NCBI GenBank assembly: GCA_035559315.1
Contig: DATMBJ010000241.1
Location: forward strand, 1-6,440
Origin: DATLZM01 sp035559315
GTDB lineage: Bacteria; Actinomycetota; UBA4738; HRBIN12
DNA: 6,440 bases
Reading direction: 5' to 3'
Notes under the pieces: generated by a model
Databases searched by the model: none
What the model was told of the DNA's origin: nothing
The model's input: only the letters and a program-made list of their open reading frames with translations
Shown: positions 1-6,329 of the stretch, piece after piece
Layout of the letters: every line of letters starts with the position of its first letter
Position numbering within the stretch: the stretch's first letter is position 1
Program-made: the position numbers and the translations under genes

Positions 1-11
1 CTTCCCCGAGC

Positions 12-23
12 GAGGAAAGGGGG
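12..23 (+). promoter_or_regulatory. Ribosome binding site of nrdJ
   Basis: A purine run (GAGGAAAGGGGG) lies 8 nt before the GTG codon at 32. It resembles a Shine-Dalgarno sequence and supports that GTG as the start. A second in-frame GTG at 59 has only a weaker G-rich stretch before it. The 31 nt available upstream are too short to show the nrdJ promoter, an NrdR box or a cobalamin riboswitch. Confidence 0.6.
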
Positions 24-31
24 CGTCCGCG

Positions 32-3000
32 GTGGCGACGAAGCAGGGAGACGTGGGGGTGGCGCGCACGGGGCTCACGTTCCGGCGCTACTTCACGAAG
101 GAGGGGGTCCACCCCTTCGACGAGGTCGAGTGGGAGATCCGTGACGCGGTCATCCCCAACTTCAAGGAGGGGGGGAACGCGTTCGAGCAGCGGGGCGTGG
201 AGTTCCCCAAGACCTGGTCGCAGAACGCCACCAACATCGTCGCCCAGAAGTACTTCCGGGGCCCGCTCGGCACCCCCCAGCGCGAGTCGAGCGTCCGCCA
301 GCTCGTCTCGCGGGTGGTCGACACGATCCGCGGGTGGGGGGAGAAGGACGGCTACTTCGCCACGGCCGAGGACGGGAGGATCTTCGCCGAGGAGCTGGCC
401 CACCTGCTCGTGAACCAGAAGGCGGCGTTCAACTCCCCGGTCTGGTTCAACGTCGGGGTCCCCAACACGCCTCAGCAGTGCTCAGCGTGTCAGCCCTATG
501 ACTCGCTAGTCAGTACCCCGGAAGGCCTCGTCCCGATCGGCCAACTCGTTGAGCGCGGGGCTGTTGGACGGAAGGTCTATGACGCACACGGCGTTACGCG
601 GATCGTTGCCGTCAAGCACAACGGCGTGAAGGAGGTACTCCGGATTCGCACGAAGGCCGGGCACGTCCTGGATGTCACACCCGATCACCTCGTCTGGCGT
701 TGCAGCGGGGACGGGTCGGGGAGGTTCGTCGAAGCCGGCGAGCTACGCCCGGGCGATCAGCTGGAGTGGCATCGGAGGGTTTCCTTCGGAGATGGGGAGA
801 TCGACCTCCGCCAGATCGCTGAGGCCGCGCTGGCGGGGTGGCTGCAGGGGGACGGGTTCGTCGGTCGCTACGACCACGGGACCAACCGGTCGCTCACGAT
901 CGAGGCGATGGTGGTAACCCCGGAAGAGCGGGCATGGGTGCTCGATGCGCTCGATCGTGTGCTCCCCGGCGTCCACCGGCACGAACGGAAGGTCCCAACG
1001 GAGGATCCGGCCCTGTCCTGCCGTCGTATCCGCCTGTACGGGGAGAAGCTCCGTTCCTTCGTGGAGCGTTGGGGGCTCCTTGCTCGGGGGGAGGACATGC
1101 GGGTGCCTGAGAAGCTGCTCACTGCGCCCCTCCCCGTGGTCGCAGCCTACCTCCGCAGCCTCTTCCAGGCCGAGGGATACGTGTCCCGGACGGGACCCGG
1201 CTCCGGCCGCATCGGGCTGGACATGATCAGCGAGGAGCTCGTCCGCGGGCTTCAGCAGCTACTGGCGAGGTTCGGGGTCTTCGCCAGGGTGAGCTGGAAG
1301 GCGGACCCCCGCCCGGGGCGCCGAGGGTGCTGGTCTCTCTCGATCGGGAACGTCGGGGACCAGCAGATCTTCGCCGAGGAGATCGGGTTCATCGATCCAT
1401 CCAAGCAGCGGAAACTCGAGGCGCTCCTGGGCCGGCGGGGCCGATCGCACCGGGACGTGAAGCGCCTCGTCGTAGACCGGATCGAGCGGCTCGGTCGGAT
1501 GGACGTGTACGACATCCAGACCGAGAGCGGCGAGTACCTCTCGGGCAACCTCCGCGTTCACAACTGCTTCATCCTCTCCGTCGAGGACACGATGACCTCC
1601 ATCCTCAACTGGTACGTGGAGGAGGGGATCATCTTCAAGGGCGGCTCCGGCGCCGGCGTGAACCTCTCGAGGATCCGGAGCTCCAAGGAGCCCCTCGCGG
1701 GCGGTGGGACCGCCTCGGGGCCGGTGTCGTTCATGCGGGGCGCCGACGCCTCGGCCGGCACGATCAAGTCCGGCGGCAAGACCCGGCGCGCCGCCAAGAT
1801 GGTGATCCTCAACGTCGACCACCCCGACATCCGCGACTTCATCTGGTGCAAGGCGATCGAGGAGCGGAAGGCCCGGGTGCTCCGCGACGCCGGGTTCGAC
1901 ATGGACCTCGACGGGCGGGACAGCTACTCGATCCAGTACCAGAACGCGAACAACTCGGTCCGGGTGACCGACGAGTTCATGCAGGCCTACCTCGAGGACC
2001 GGGACTGGAAGCTGAAGGCCGTCCTCACCGGCGAGACCATCGAGACGGTCCGGGCCCGCGACCTCATGCGCGAGATCGCCCAGGCCGCGTGGGAGTGCGC
2101 CGACCCCGGGATGCAGTACGACACCACGATCAACGACTGGCACACCTGCCCCGCCTCGGGCCGGATCAACGCCAGCAACCCGTGCAGCGAGTACATGCAC
2201 CTCGACAACTCCGCGTGCAACCTGGCCTCGCTCAACCTCATGAAGTTCCTCGACGGGGAGGGGAACTTCGACGTGCCGGCCTTCAAGCACGCGGTCGAGA
2301 TCGTGTTCACCGCGCAGGAGATCATCGTCGGGAACTCCGACTACCCGACCGACGCGATCGCCCGGAACGCCAAGGACTTCCGCCAGCTCGGCCTGGGGTA
2401 CGCGAACCTGGGGGCGCTCCTCATGGCCCGCGGGCTCCCCTACGACTCCGACGCCGGGCGGGCCTGGGCCGGGGCCATCACCGCGCTCATGACCGGGTGG
2501 GCCTACCGCACGAGCGCCCGGATCGCCGAGGTGATGGGCCCGTTCGCCGGGTTCCCGCCGAACCGCGACGCGATGCTCCGCGTGATGCGCAAGCACCGGG
2601 CGGCGGCCGACCAGATCGACGCCGAGCTCGTGCCGGAGGCGCTGCTCTCCGCCGCGAAGCAGGCCTGGGACGAGGCCATCGCCCTCGGCGAGGAGCACGG
2701 GTACCGGAACGCGCAGGCCACGGTCCTCGCGCCAACGGGGACCATCGGCCTCATGATGGACTGCGACACGACCGGGATCGAGCCCGACCTCGCCCTGGTG
2801 AAGACCAAGAAGCTCGTGGGCGGTGGGACGATGCAGATCGTCAACCAGACCGTCCCGCGGGCCCTCGCGCGCCTCGGCTACAGCCCGAGCCAGGTCGAGG
2901 ACATCGTGGCCTACATCATGGAGCACAACTCCGTGGTGGGGGCGCCGCACCTGCGCGAGGAGCACTACCCGGTCTTCGACACCTCGATGGGCGATCGCGC

Positions 3001-5179
3001 CATCCACTACATGGGGCACGTGCGGATGATGGCCGCGGTGCAGCCGTTCATCAGCGGGGCGATCTCCAAGTGCGTGACGGGGGAGACCCTCCTCACGACC
3101 GAGGACGGGCTCGTGCGGATCGGTTCGCTCCACCAGGGCGAGCGTCCGGACAGCTTCCGGGAGCATGTGATGGCGCTGGCCTCGCTGGACGGGGTCGCGA
3201 AGACCGATGCCTTCTACTACGGCGGGGTGCGCCCGGTGCGAGAGGTCGTGCTCCGTTCCGGCCACCGGATCAGGGGCACGCCCAACCACCGGCTCCTGGT
3301 CTCCGGCGACGAGGGCCTCGAGTGGCGGGCCCTCGACGAGATCCGGGTCGGCGACCAGGTGGCGGTGCGCTACGGAGCCGAGATGTGGTCGCCGCTCCCG
3401 GCCAGGCTCGACGGCTTCACCCCGTCGGCGCCGTACGGCGCCCAGAAGGCGGTGCGGCTGCCCGACGAGATGACCGAGGAGCTGGCCTTCCTCCTCGGTG
3501 CGTACGTGGCCGAGGGGCACGTGACCCGCTCGAACTGGACGGTGACGATCACGAACGCCGACGAGGGCGTCCTCGCGCGGGTGGGGCGTGCCTGGCGGGA
3601 GCTCTTCGGGCTCGAGCCGCGCGTGGTCCGGCACGCCGGGAGGTGCCCGGCCCTGGCGGTGTCCTCGAAGACCGTCGTGGAGTTCCTCGGGTGGCTGGGC
3701 TGCGGCGAGCGGTCCGGCGAGAAGCGGATCCCGGACGCCGTCCTGCGCTCACCGAGGTCGCACGTCCTGGCGTTCCTCCAGGGTCTCTCGCTCGACGCGT
3801 ACGTGACCTGGGTGGGGTCTTCGCCGAAGTGGGGGATCTGCGTGGCCTCGCCCGAGCTCCTGGACGACCTCCAGGCGGTGCTCACGAACCTGGGCGTCGT
3901 CCACTCCCGGATCGCCAAGAGGAACGCGGGGAACGGGAAGGTCTACGACGAGGTCTACGCCTCTGGTCCGCACGCGCAGCGCCTGATCCGGCTGGTGGGC
4001 TTCGCCGAGGAAGCCAAGCGGAGGCGCGCCGCGGAGATGCTCCGGGCGGATCCCGGGAACAACGCCGCGGACGTCGTGCCGGGCATCTCCGCACGGCAGC
4101 TCTACGAGCTGATCCCCCGCGGCAAGCCAGGCCGGGGCGGCCACGGCGACCGGAGCGCCTTCGGGTTCCTGCTCGATCCGCGGACCCGCTTCGTCAGCCG
4201 TTCGACGTTGGAGCGGGTGGCACGCCTGCCGGGGGTCCGGCTGCCGGATTGGCTCGAGGCTGTGCTCCGCGACGGCCTGCACTTCAGCCCCGTCGAGCGG
4301 GTGGCCGATGCGGGCGAGCGGGAGGTGTTCGACGTCTCGGTGCCGCTCACCCACGCCTTCGTGGGGAACGGGGTCGTGAACCACAACACGGTCAACATGC
4401 CCGAGCACGTCACGGTGGAGGAGGTGGAGCAGCTCTTCGTCGAGGGCTGGCGGCTCGGGCTGAAGGCCATCGCCATCTACCGCGACAACTGCAAGGTCGC
4501 CCAGCCGCTCCAGGCCGAGAAGAAGGCGACGGCGGCCGCCGCGGCGCCGGCCGAGGCCCGGGAGCCCGTGCGGAAGCGCCTCCCGCGGTCGCGGCCCTCG
4601 CGGACCATCTCGTTCTCCGTGGGGGAGGCCGAGGGCTACATCACCGCCGGGGAGTACCCCGACGACGGGATCGGCGAGATCTTCCTCAAGGTCTCCAAGC
4701 AGGGGTCCACGCTCTCGGGCGTGATGGACGCCTTCGCCATCGCGGTCTCGCTCGGGCTCCAGTACGGGGTGCCGCTCGAGGCGTTCGTCTCGAAGTTCGT
4801 GAACATGAAGTTCGAGCCGTCGGGGATGACGAACGACCCCGACGTCCGGTTCGCGAGCTCCCTCGTGGACTACGTGTTCCGGCGCCTCGCCCTCGACTAC
4901 CTGCCGAAGGAGAAGCGGGAGGCCCTGGGGATCCGCTCGGTGGAGGAGCGGAGGGAGGAGATCGCGAACGGCGGGGCGGACGGCAGGGGGACGTCGGGCC
5001 CGGAGGCCGCCGGGGATCCCGCGCCGCCGGTCGAGCTCCCGGTGGTCGAGCCGGGGCGGTCGGCGCCCGGGCTGCAGGCCCTGGACGCACCGCTCTGCTA
5101 CGCGTGCGGCTCGAAGATGCAGCCCTCGGGCTCCTGCTACGTCTGCCCGGCCTGCGGGTCGACCAGCGGCTGCTCGTGA
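32..5179 (+). CDS. nrdJ: Vitamin B12-dependent (class II) ribonucleotide reductase, precursor containing two inteins
   Basis: Cytoplasmic enzyme that reduces ribonucleotides to deoxyribonucleotides using a thiyl radical generated from adenosylcobalamin; it needs no oxygen and no separate radical subunit. The 1715-aa frame is unbroken. Extein pieces are residues 1-152, 512-1013 and 1453-1715, together 917 aa, close to actinobacterial NrdJ (about 960 aa from memory). Visible catalytic residues: Cys512 (first redox Cys, in SA-C-FIL after splicing), Asn716-Pro-Cys718-Ser-Glu720 with Cys718 as the radical cysteine, and Cys729 as the second redox Cys. The 11-residue gap between Cys718 and Cys729 matches the family. 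PTGTIG at 901-906 is the substrate phosphate-binding loop. The C-terminus has Cys1689, 1692, 1702, 1705, 1708 and 1714, a zinc-ribbon-like tail thought to help re-reduce the active site. No ATP-cone is visible at the N-terminus. GTG start chosen on its RBS. The family is certain; the exact start is slightly less so. Confidence 0.97.
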   Translation: MATKQGDVGVARTGLTFRRYFTKEGVHPFDEVEWEIRDAVIPNFKEGGNAFEQRGVEFPKTWSQNATNIVAQKYFRGPLGTPQRESSVRQLVSRVVDTIRGWGEKDGYFATAEDGRIFAEELAHLLVNQKAAFNSPVWFNVGVPNTPQQCSACQPYDSLVSTPEGLVPIGQLVERGAVGRKVYDAHGVTRIVAVKHNGVKEVLRIRTKAGHVLDVTPDHLVWRCSGDGSGRFVEAGELRPGDQLEWHRRVSFGDGEIDLRQIAEAALAGWLQGDGFVGRYDHGTNRSLTIEAMVVTPEERAWVLDALDRVLPGVHRHERKVPTEDPALSCRRIRLYGEKLRSFVERWGLLARGEDMRVPEKLLTAPLPVVAAYLRSLFQAEGYVSRTGPGSGRIGLDMISEELVRGLQQLLARFGVFARVSWKADPRPGRRGCWSLSIGNVGDQQIFAEEIGFIDPSKQRKLEALLGRRGRSHRDVKRLVVDRIERLGRMDVYDIQTESGEYLSGNLRVHNCFILSVEDTMTSILNWYVEEGIIFKGGSGAGVNLSRIRSSKEPLAGGGTASGPVSFMRGADASAGTIKSGGKTRRAAKMVILNVDHPDIRDFIWCKAIEERKARVLRDAGFDMDLDGRDSYSIQYQNANNSVRVTDEFMQAYLEDRDWKLKAVLTGETIETVRARDLMREIAQAAWECADPGMQYDTTINDWHTCPASGRINASNPCSEYMHLDNSACNLASLNLMKFLDGEGNFDVPAFKHAVEIVFTAQEIIVGNSDYPTDAIARNAKDFRQLGLGYANLGALLMARGLPYDSDAGRAWAGAITALMTGWAYRTSARIAEVMGPFAGFPPNRDAMLRVMRKHRAAADQIDAELVPEALLSAAKQAWDEAIALGEEHGYRNAQATVLAPTGTIGLMMDCDTTGIEPDLALVKTKKLVGGGTMQIVNQTVPRALARLGYSPSQVEDIVAYIMEHNSVVGAPHLREEHYPVFDTSMGDRAIHYMGHVRMMAAVQPFISGAISKCVTGETLLTTEDGLVRIGSLHQGERPDSFREHVMALASLDGVAKTDAFYYGGVRPVREVVLRSGHRIRGTPNHRLLVSGDEGLEWRALDEIRVGDQVAVRYGAEMWSPLPARLDGFTPSAPYGAQKAVRLPDEMTEELAFLLGAYVAEGHVTRSNWTVTITNADEGVLARVGRAWRELFGLEPRVVRHAGRCPALAVSSKTVVEFLGWLGCGERSGEKRIPDAVLRSPRSHVLAFLQGLSLDAYVTWVGSSPKWGICVASPELLDDLQAVLTNLGVVHSRIAKRNAGNGKVYDEVYASGPHAQRLIRLVGFAEEAKRRRAAEMLRADPGNNAADVVPGISARQLYELIPRGKPGRGGHGDRSAFGFLLDPRTRFVSRSTLERVARLPGVRLPDWLEAVLRDGLHFSPVERVADAGEREVFDVSVPLTHAFVGNGVVNHNTVNMPEHVTVEEVEQLFVEGWRLGLKAIAIYRDNCKVAQPLQAEKKATAAAAAPAEAREPVRKRLPRSRPSRTISFSVGEAEGYITAGEYPDDGIGEIFLKVSKQGSTLSGVMDAFAIAVSLGLQYGVPLEAFVSKFVNMKFEPSGMTNDPDVRFASSLVDYVFRRLALDYLPKEKREALGIRSVEERREEIANGGADGRGTSGPEAAGDPAPPVELPVVEPGRSAPGLQALDAPLCYACGSKMQPSGSCYVCPACGSTSGCS
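488..1564 (+). mobile_element. Intein 1 in NrdJ, 359 aa, with LAGLIDADG homing endonuclease
   Basis: A self-splicing protein insertion, residues 153-511. It begins with Cys153 (block A, CQPYDSLVSTPEG) and ends with His510-Asn511, followed by +1 Cys512. Block B is TPDH, Thr216 to His219; block F starts at VYDI (492-495) and runs to the C-terminal RVHN. Deleting it restores the family sequence QQCSA-CFILSVEDTM. The central part has two dodecapeptide motifs: LAGWLQGDG (267-275, acid Asp274) and LRSLFQAEG (374-382, acid Glu381). Both keep an acidic residue at the metal-binding place, so the endonuclease may still be active. All splicing residues are present, so splicing is expected. Codon use differs from the extein: 19 of the first 67 codons end in A or T, against 1 of the 67 extein codons just downstream, which suggests horizontal acquisition. 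Confidence 0.95.
3071..4387 (+). mobile_element. Intein 2 in NrdJ, 439 aa, with partly degenerate LAGLIDADG endonuclease
   Basis: Second self-splicing insertion, residues 1014-1452. It starts with Cys1014 (CVTGETLLTTEDGL) and ends VVNHN, His1451-Asn1452, followed by +1 Thr1453. Deleting it rejoins the conserved NrdJ sequence FISGAISK-TVNMPEHVTVEEVE. Block B is TPNH (Thr1083 to His1086); block F is VFDVSVPLTHAFV from 1432. The first endonuclease motif, LLGAYVAEG (1154-1162), keeps the acid Glu1161. The second, LQGLSLDAY (1249-1257), has Ala at the usual acid position with Asp one place earlier, so cleavage activity may be reduced or lost, unless this is a subfamily variant. Splicing residues look complete. 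Codon use is near that of the host: 6 of the first 73 codons end in A or T. This fits a longer residence than intein 1. Confidence 0.95.
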
Positions 5180-5188
5180 CGGACGCGG

Positions 5189-5223
5189 GCGGGTGGGCCG
5201 GGCCTCCCTCCCGGCCCACCCGC
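5189..5223 (+). terminator. Perfect 14-bp stem-loop after nrdJ
   Basis: Arms 5189-5202 (GCGGGTGGGCCGGG) and 5210-5223 are exact reverse complements around a 7-nt loop, CCTCCCT. It begins 9 nt after the nrdJ stop. No T-run follows, which is common for candidate terminators in high-GC actinobacteria. Only 26 nt separate it from the next gene and no promoter is evident there, so it may act as a partial terminator or as an mRNA 3'-end stabiliser, with read-through supplying the VOC gene and dut. Confidence 0.6.
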
Positions 5224-5235
5224 TCCCCGGTCCTC

Positions 5236-5244
5236 GGAGGGAGG
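5236..5244 (+). promoter_or_regulatory. Ribosome binding site of the VOC gene
   Basis: GGAGGGAGG ends 5 nt before the ATG at 5250 and is a near-ideal Shine-Dalgarno. It decides the start: an upstream in-frame GTG at 5193 lies inside the stem-loop after nrdJ and would add 19 residues (a Pro/Arg-rich stretch) with no family resemblance. Confidence 0.75.
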
Positions 5245-5249
5245 CGCGG

Positions 5250-5573
5250 ATGTCGGTGTGGCTGATCGAGGGGGACGAGCTCCGGGTGCGGGTCCCGGAG
5301 GGCGGCGAGGCGGAGGCCCGCCGGTTCTACGGTGAGGTCCTCGGGCTGGAGGGGCCCGCCGGCCACGGGGTCCAGCTCGCCTTCGACATCGAGGTCCCGT
5401 TCCGGCCGGTCGAGGAGCTGGCCGCCCTGGTGGTCGCGGACCTCGAGGCGCTCCTCGAGCGGCTGGCCGAGCACGGGGTCCGCCCGGACGGCGGCGAGCA
5501 GCTGGGGTTCTTCGAACGCGTGTACGTCCGCGACCCCTTCGGGAACCGCCTGGCGCTCCTCGCGGAGCGATGA
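5250..5573 (+). CDS. VOC (glyoxalase/bleomycin-resistance fold) family protein, function unknown
   Basis: A 107-aa protein with a VOC-superfamily signature: ARRFYGEVLGL at residues 23-33 (helix after the first strand), a central LAALVVADLEALLERLAEHG segment (57-76), and FERVYVRDPFGNRLALL at 88-104 (last strands). Members bind small molecules or metals in a paired beta-alpha-beta-beta-beta fold and range from glyoxalases to drug-binding proteins. The usual metal ligands are not evident: no His or Gln in the first strand (LRVRV), VQLAF where relatives often have a His-bearing strand, and GNRLAL where many have an acid after GN. It may therefore be metal-free or a binding protein; no reaction can be assigned. 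No signal peptide or membrane segment. Its stop overlaps the dut start (ATGA), so the two are probably co-transcribed and translationally coupled. Confidence 0.8.
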   Translation: MSVWLIEGDELRVRVPEGGEAEARRFYGEVLGLEGPAGHGVQLAFDIEVPFRPVEELAALVVADLEALLERLAEHGVRPDGGEQLGFFERVYVRDPFGNRLALLAER

Positions 5574-6007
5574 CCGAGCTGCCGTTCAAGCGGCTCGACC
5601 CGGGGATGCCGCTCCCGGTGCGGGCCCACCCCGGGGACGCCGGGCTCGACCTCCGCTCCGCCGTGGACCTCGAGGTCGCACCCGGCGGGCGGGCCCTGGT
5701 GCCCACGGGGCTCGCGGTGGCGATCCCCGAGGGGCACGCGGGGTTCGTGCTGCCCCGCTCCGGGCTGGCCTCGAAGCACGGGCTCACGATGGCCAACGCC
5801 CCCGGCCTGATCGACGCCGGCTACCGCGGGGAGATCGTCTGCGCCGTGGTGAACCTCGACCGCGAGCACGCGGTGCGGATCTCCCGGGGGGACCGGATCG
5901 CCCAGCTCGTGGTGGTGCCGGTGGCCCAGCTGGAGCCGGTCTGGGTGGAGGAGCTGCCGCCCTCGTCCCGGGGCGAGGGCGGGTTCGGCTCGACCGGCGT
6001 GGGGTAG
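5570..6007 (+). CDS. dut: Deoxyuridine 5'-triphosphate nucleotidohydrolase (dUTPase)
   Basis: Hydrolyses dUTP to dUMP and pyrophosphate in the cytoplasm, keeping uracil out of DNA and feeding thymidylate synthesis; works as a homotrimer with shared active sites. The 145-aa length is normal for the trimeric family. All five motifs are visible: 1, HPGDAGLDL at 20-28; 2, LPRSGLASKHG at 61-71 with Arg63/Ser64; 3, GLIDAGYRGEI at 79-89 with the catalytic-water Asp82 and the base-stacking Tyr85; 4, GDRIAQLVV at 107-115; 5, RGEGGFGSTG at 134-143, the flexible C-terminal arm with the Phe that covers uracil. Start is the ATG overlapping the VOC stop by 4 nt. Its place downstream of nrdJ fits shared dNTP metabolism. 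Nothing appears truncated. Confidence 0.97.
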   Translation: MTELPFKRLDPGMPLPVRAHPGDAGLDLRSAVDLEVAPGGRALVPTGLAVAIPEGHAGFVLPRSGLASKHGLTMANAPGLIDAGYRGEIVCAVVNLDREHAVRISRGDRIAQLVVVPVAQLEPVWVEELPPSSRGEGGFGSTGVG

Positions 6008-6017
6008 GCGGGCGAGA

Positions 6018-6040
6018 CCGTCCGGGCCCGAGCCGGGCGG
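6018..6040 (+). terminator. Stem-loop after dut
   Basis: CCGTCCGG (6018-6025) pairs with CCGGGCGG (6033-6040) as an 8-bp RNA stem with one G-U pair and a 7-nt loop, 11 nt after the dut stop. No T-run follows. It probably ends the VOC-dut transcript before the tRNA promoter. An alternative inner pairing, GCCCG/CGGGC at 6026-6030/6034-6038, is also possible. GC-rich DNA forms such stems by chance, hence the moderate confidence. Confidence 0.45.
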
Positions 6041-6053
6041 CTGACCTGGGCGG

Positions 6054-6082
6054 TTGAAGCCGGGCCGGCGGCTTCATAGACT
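6054..6082 (+). promoter_or_regulatory. Promoter of tRNA-Gly (possibly of the whole tRNA cluster)
   Basis: TTGAAG (6054-6059) and TAGACT (6077-6082) are separated by the optimal 17 nt and resemble -35 and -10 boxes of the housekeeping sigma factor; TAGACT-like -10 boxes are usual at actinobacterial rRNA/tRNA promoters. Transcription would start near 6089, giving a leader of about 22 nt before the tRNA at 6111. The spacer is taken up by an inverted repeat, TGAAGCCG (6055-6062) and CGGCTTCA (6069-6076), which could be an operator or a coincidental stem. Confidence 0.65.
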
Positions 6083-6091
6083 GAGGGCGGA

Positions 6092-6105
6092 GCCCCTCCG
6101 GGGGC
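6092..6105 (+). other. Leader hairpin before tRNA-Gly
   Basis: GCCCC-TCCG-GGGGC forms a 5-bp stem closed by a UNCG-type tetraloop, a very stable loop class, in the predicted 5' leader 5 nt before the mature tRNA. A hairpin occupies the same place before tRNA-Cys. It may help RNase P processing or keep the leader from misfolding with the tRNA; this is inference. Confidence 0.4.
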
Positions 6106-6110
6106 GCCGT

Positions 6111-6183
<73 letters not shown>

Positions 6184-6189
6184 CCCCGA

Positions 6190-6211
6190 GGGGCGGCCTG
6201 CGGGCCGCCCC
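6190..6211 (+). terminator. Stem-loop between tRNA-Gly and tRNA-Cys
   Basis: GGGGCGGCC (6190-6198) and GGCCGCCCC (6203-6211) form a perfect 9-bp stem with loop TGCG, 7 nt after the tRNA-Gly 3' end. There is no T-run beyond a short GTT. It could end the tRNA-Gly transcript or serve as a processing signal in a common precursor. The right arm ends 8 nt before the next -10-like box. Confidence 0.5.
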
Positions 6212-6219
6212 CGTTCACG

Positions 6220-6225
6220 TAGACT
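6220..6225 (+). promoter_or_regulatory. Putative -10 box of a separate tRNA-Cys promoter
   Basis: TAGACT occurs exactly 28 nt before the tRNA, the same distance as the TAGACT before tRNA-Gly. The 34 nt from -10 to the tRNA are alike in the two copies at 23 positions, including TAGACTG and GGAGCCC at identical offsets. No good -35 is seen: the expected place, about 6197-6202, lies in the preceding hairpin and reads CCTGCG. It may be a weak or sigma-assisted promoter, or the remnant of a duplication. Confidence 0.5.
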
Positions 6226-6234
6226 GGTCGTGGA

Positions 6235-6247
6235 GCCCGAGAGGGGC
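6235..6247 (+). other. Leader hairpin before tRNA-Cys
   Basis: GCCC-GAGAG-GGGC forms a 4-bp stem (an alternative register gives CCC around a GAGA, GNRA-type tetraloop). It occupies the same offset from the -10 box as the hairpin before tRNA-Gly, though the loop sequence differs, which suggests that the structure rather than the sequence is kept. Confidence 0.35.
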
Positions 6248-6253
6248 CGCCAC

Positions 6254-6324
6254 GGCGGGGTGGCCGAGTGGTTAGGCAGGGGTCTGCAAAACCCCGTACA
6301 GCGGTTCAATTCCGCTCCCCGCCT
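6254..6324 (+). tRNA. tRNA-Cys (anticodon GCA)
   Basis: Cloverleaf of 71 nt. Acceptor GGCGGGG (6254-6260) pairs with CCCCGCC (6317-6323), discriminator T at 6324, the U73 identity base expected for Cys tRNAs. Anticodon stem GGGGT (6279-6283) and ACCCC (6291-6295) enclose CTGCAAA with GCA at 6286-6288. T-arm GCGGTTCAATTCCGC. CCA is not encoded. Confidence 0.97.
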
Positions 6325-6329
6325 CTCCC

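Noticed and set aside
1..31. Cobalamin riboswitch or NrdR boxes upstream of nrdJ
   Set aside because: Expected for this gene family in some actinobacteria, but only 31 nt are available and none of the conserved elements is seen.
1259..3634. 791-residue open frame on the minus strand
   Set aside because: It is antisense to the conserved NrdJ frame and crosses intein and extein boundaries. Its translation is rich in His, Arg, Gly and Pro without domains, the usual shadow of high-GC coding sequence.
488..4387. Split or trans-splicing inteins, or nucleic-acid introns
   Set aside because: Each insertion keeps the full reading frame and has both N- and C-terminal splicing blocks in one polypeptide, so these are ordinary contiguous inteins.
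5193..5249. Upstream GTG start for the VOC gene
   Set aside because: It lies within the stem-loop, lacks an RBS and adds a non-homologous tail; ATG at 5250 has a strong RBS.
1327..5265. 1312-residue open frame on the plus strand in another phase
   Set aside because: Arg/Gly/Pro-rich low-complexity translation overlapping nrdJ throughout; a codon-phase shadow caused by G/C at third positions.
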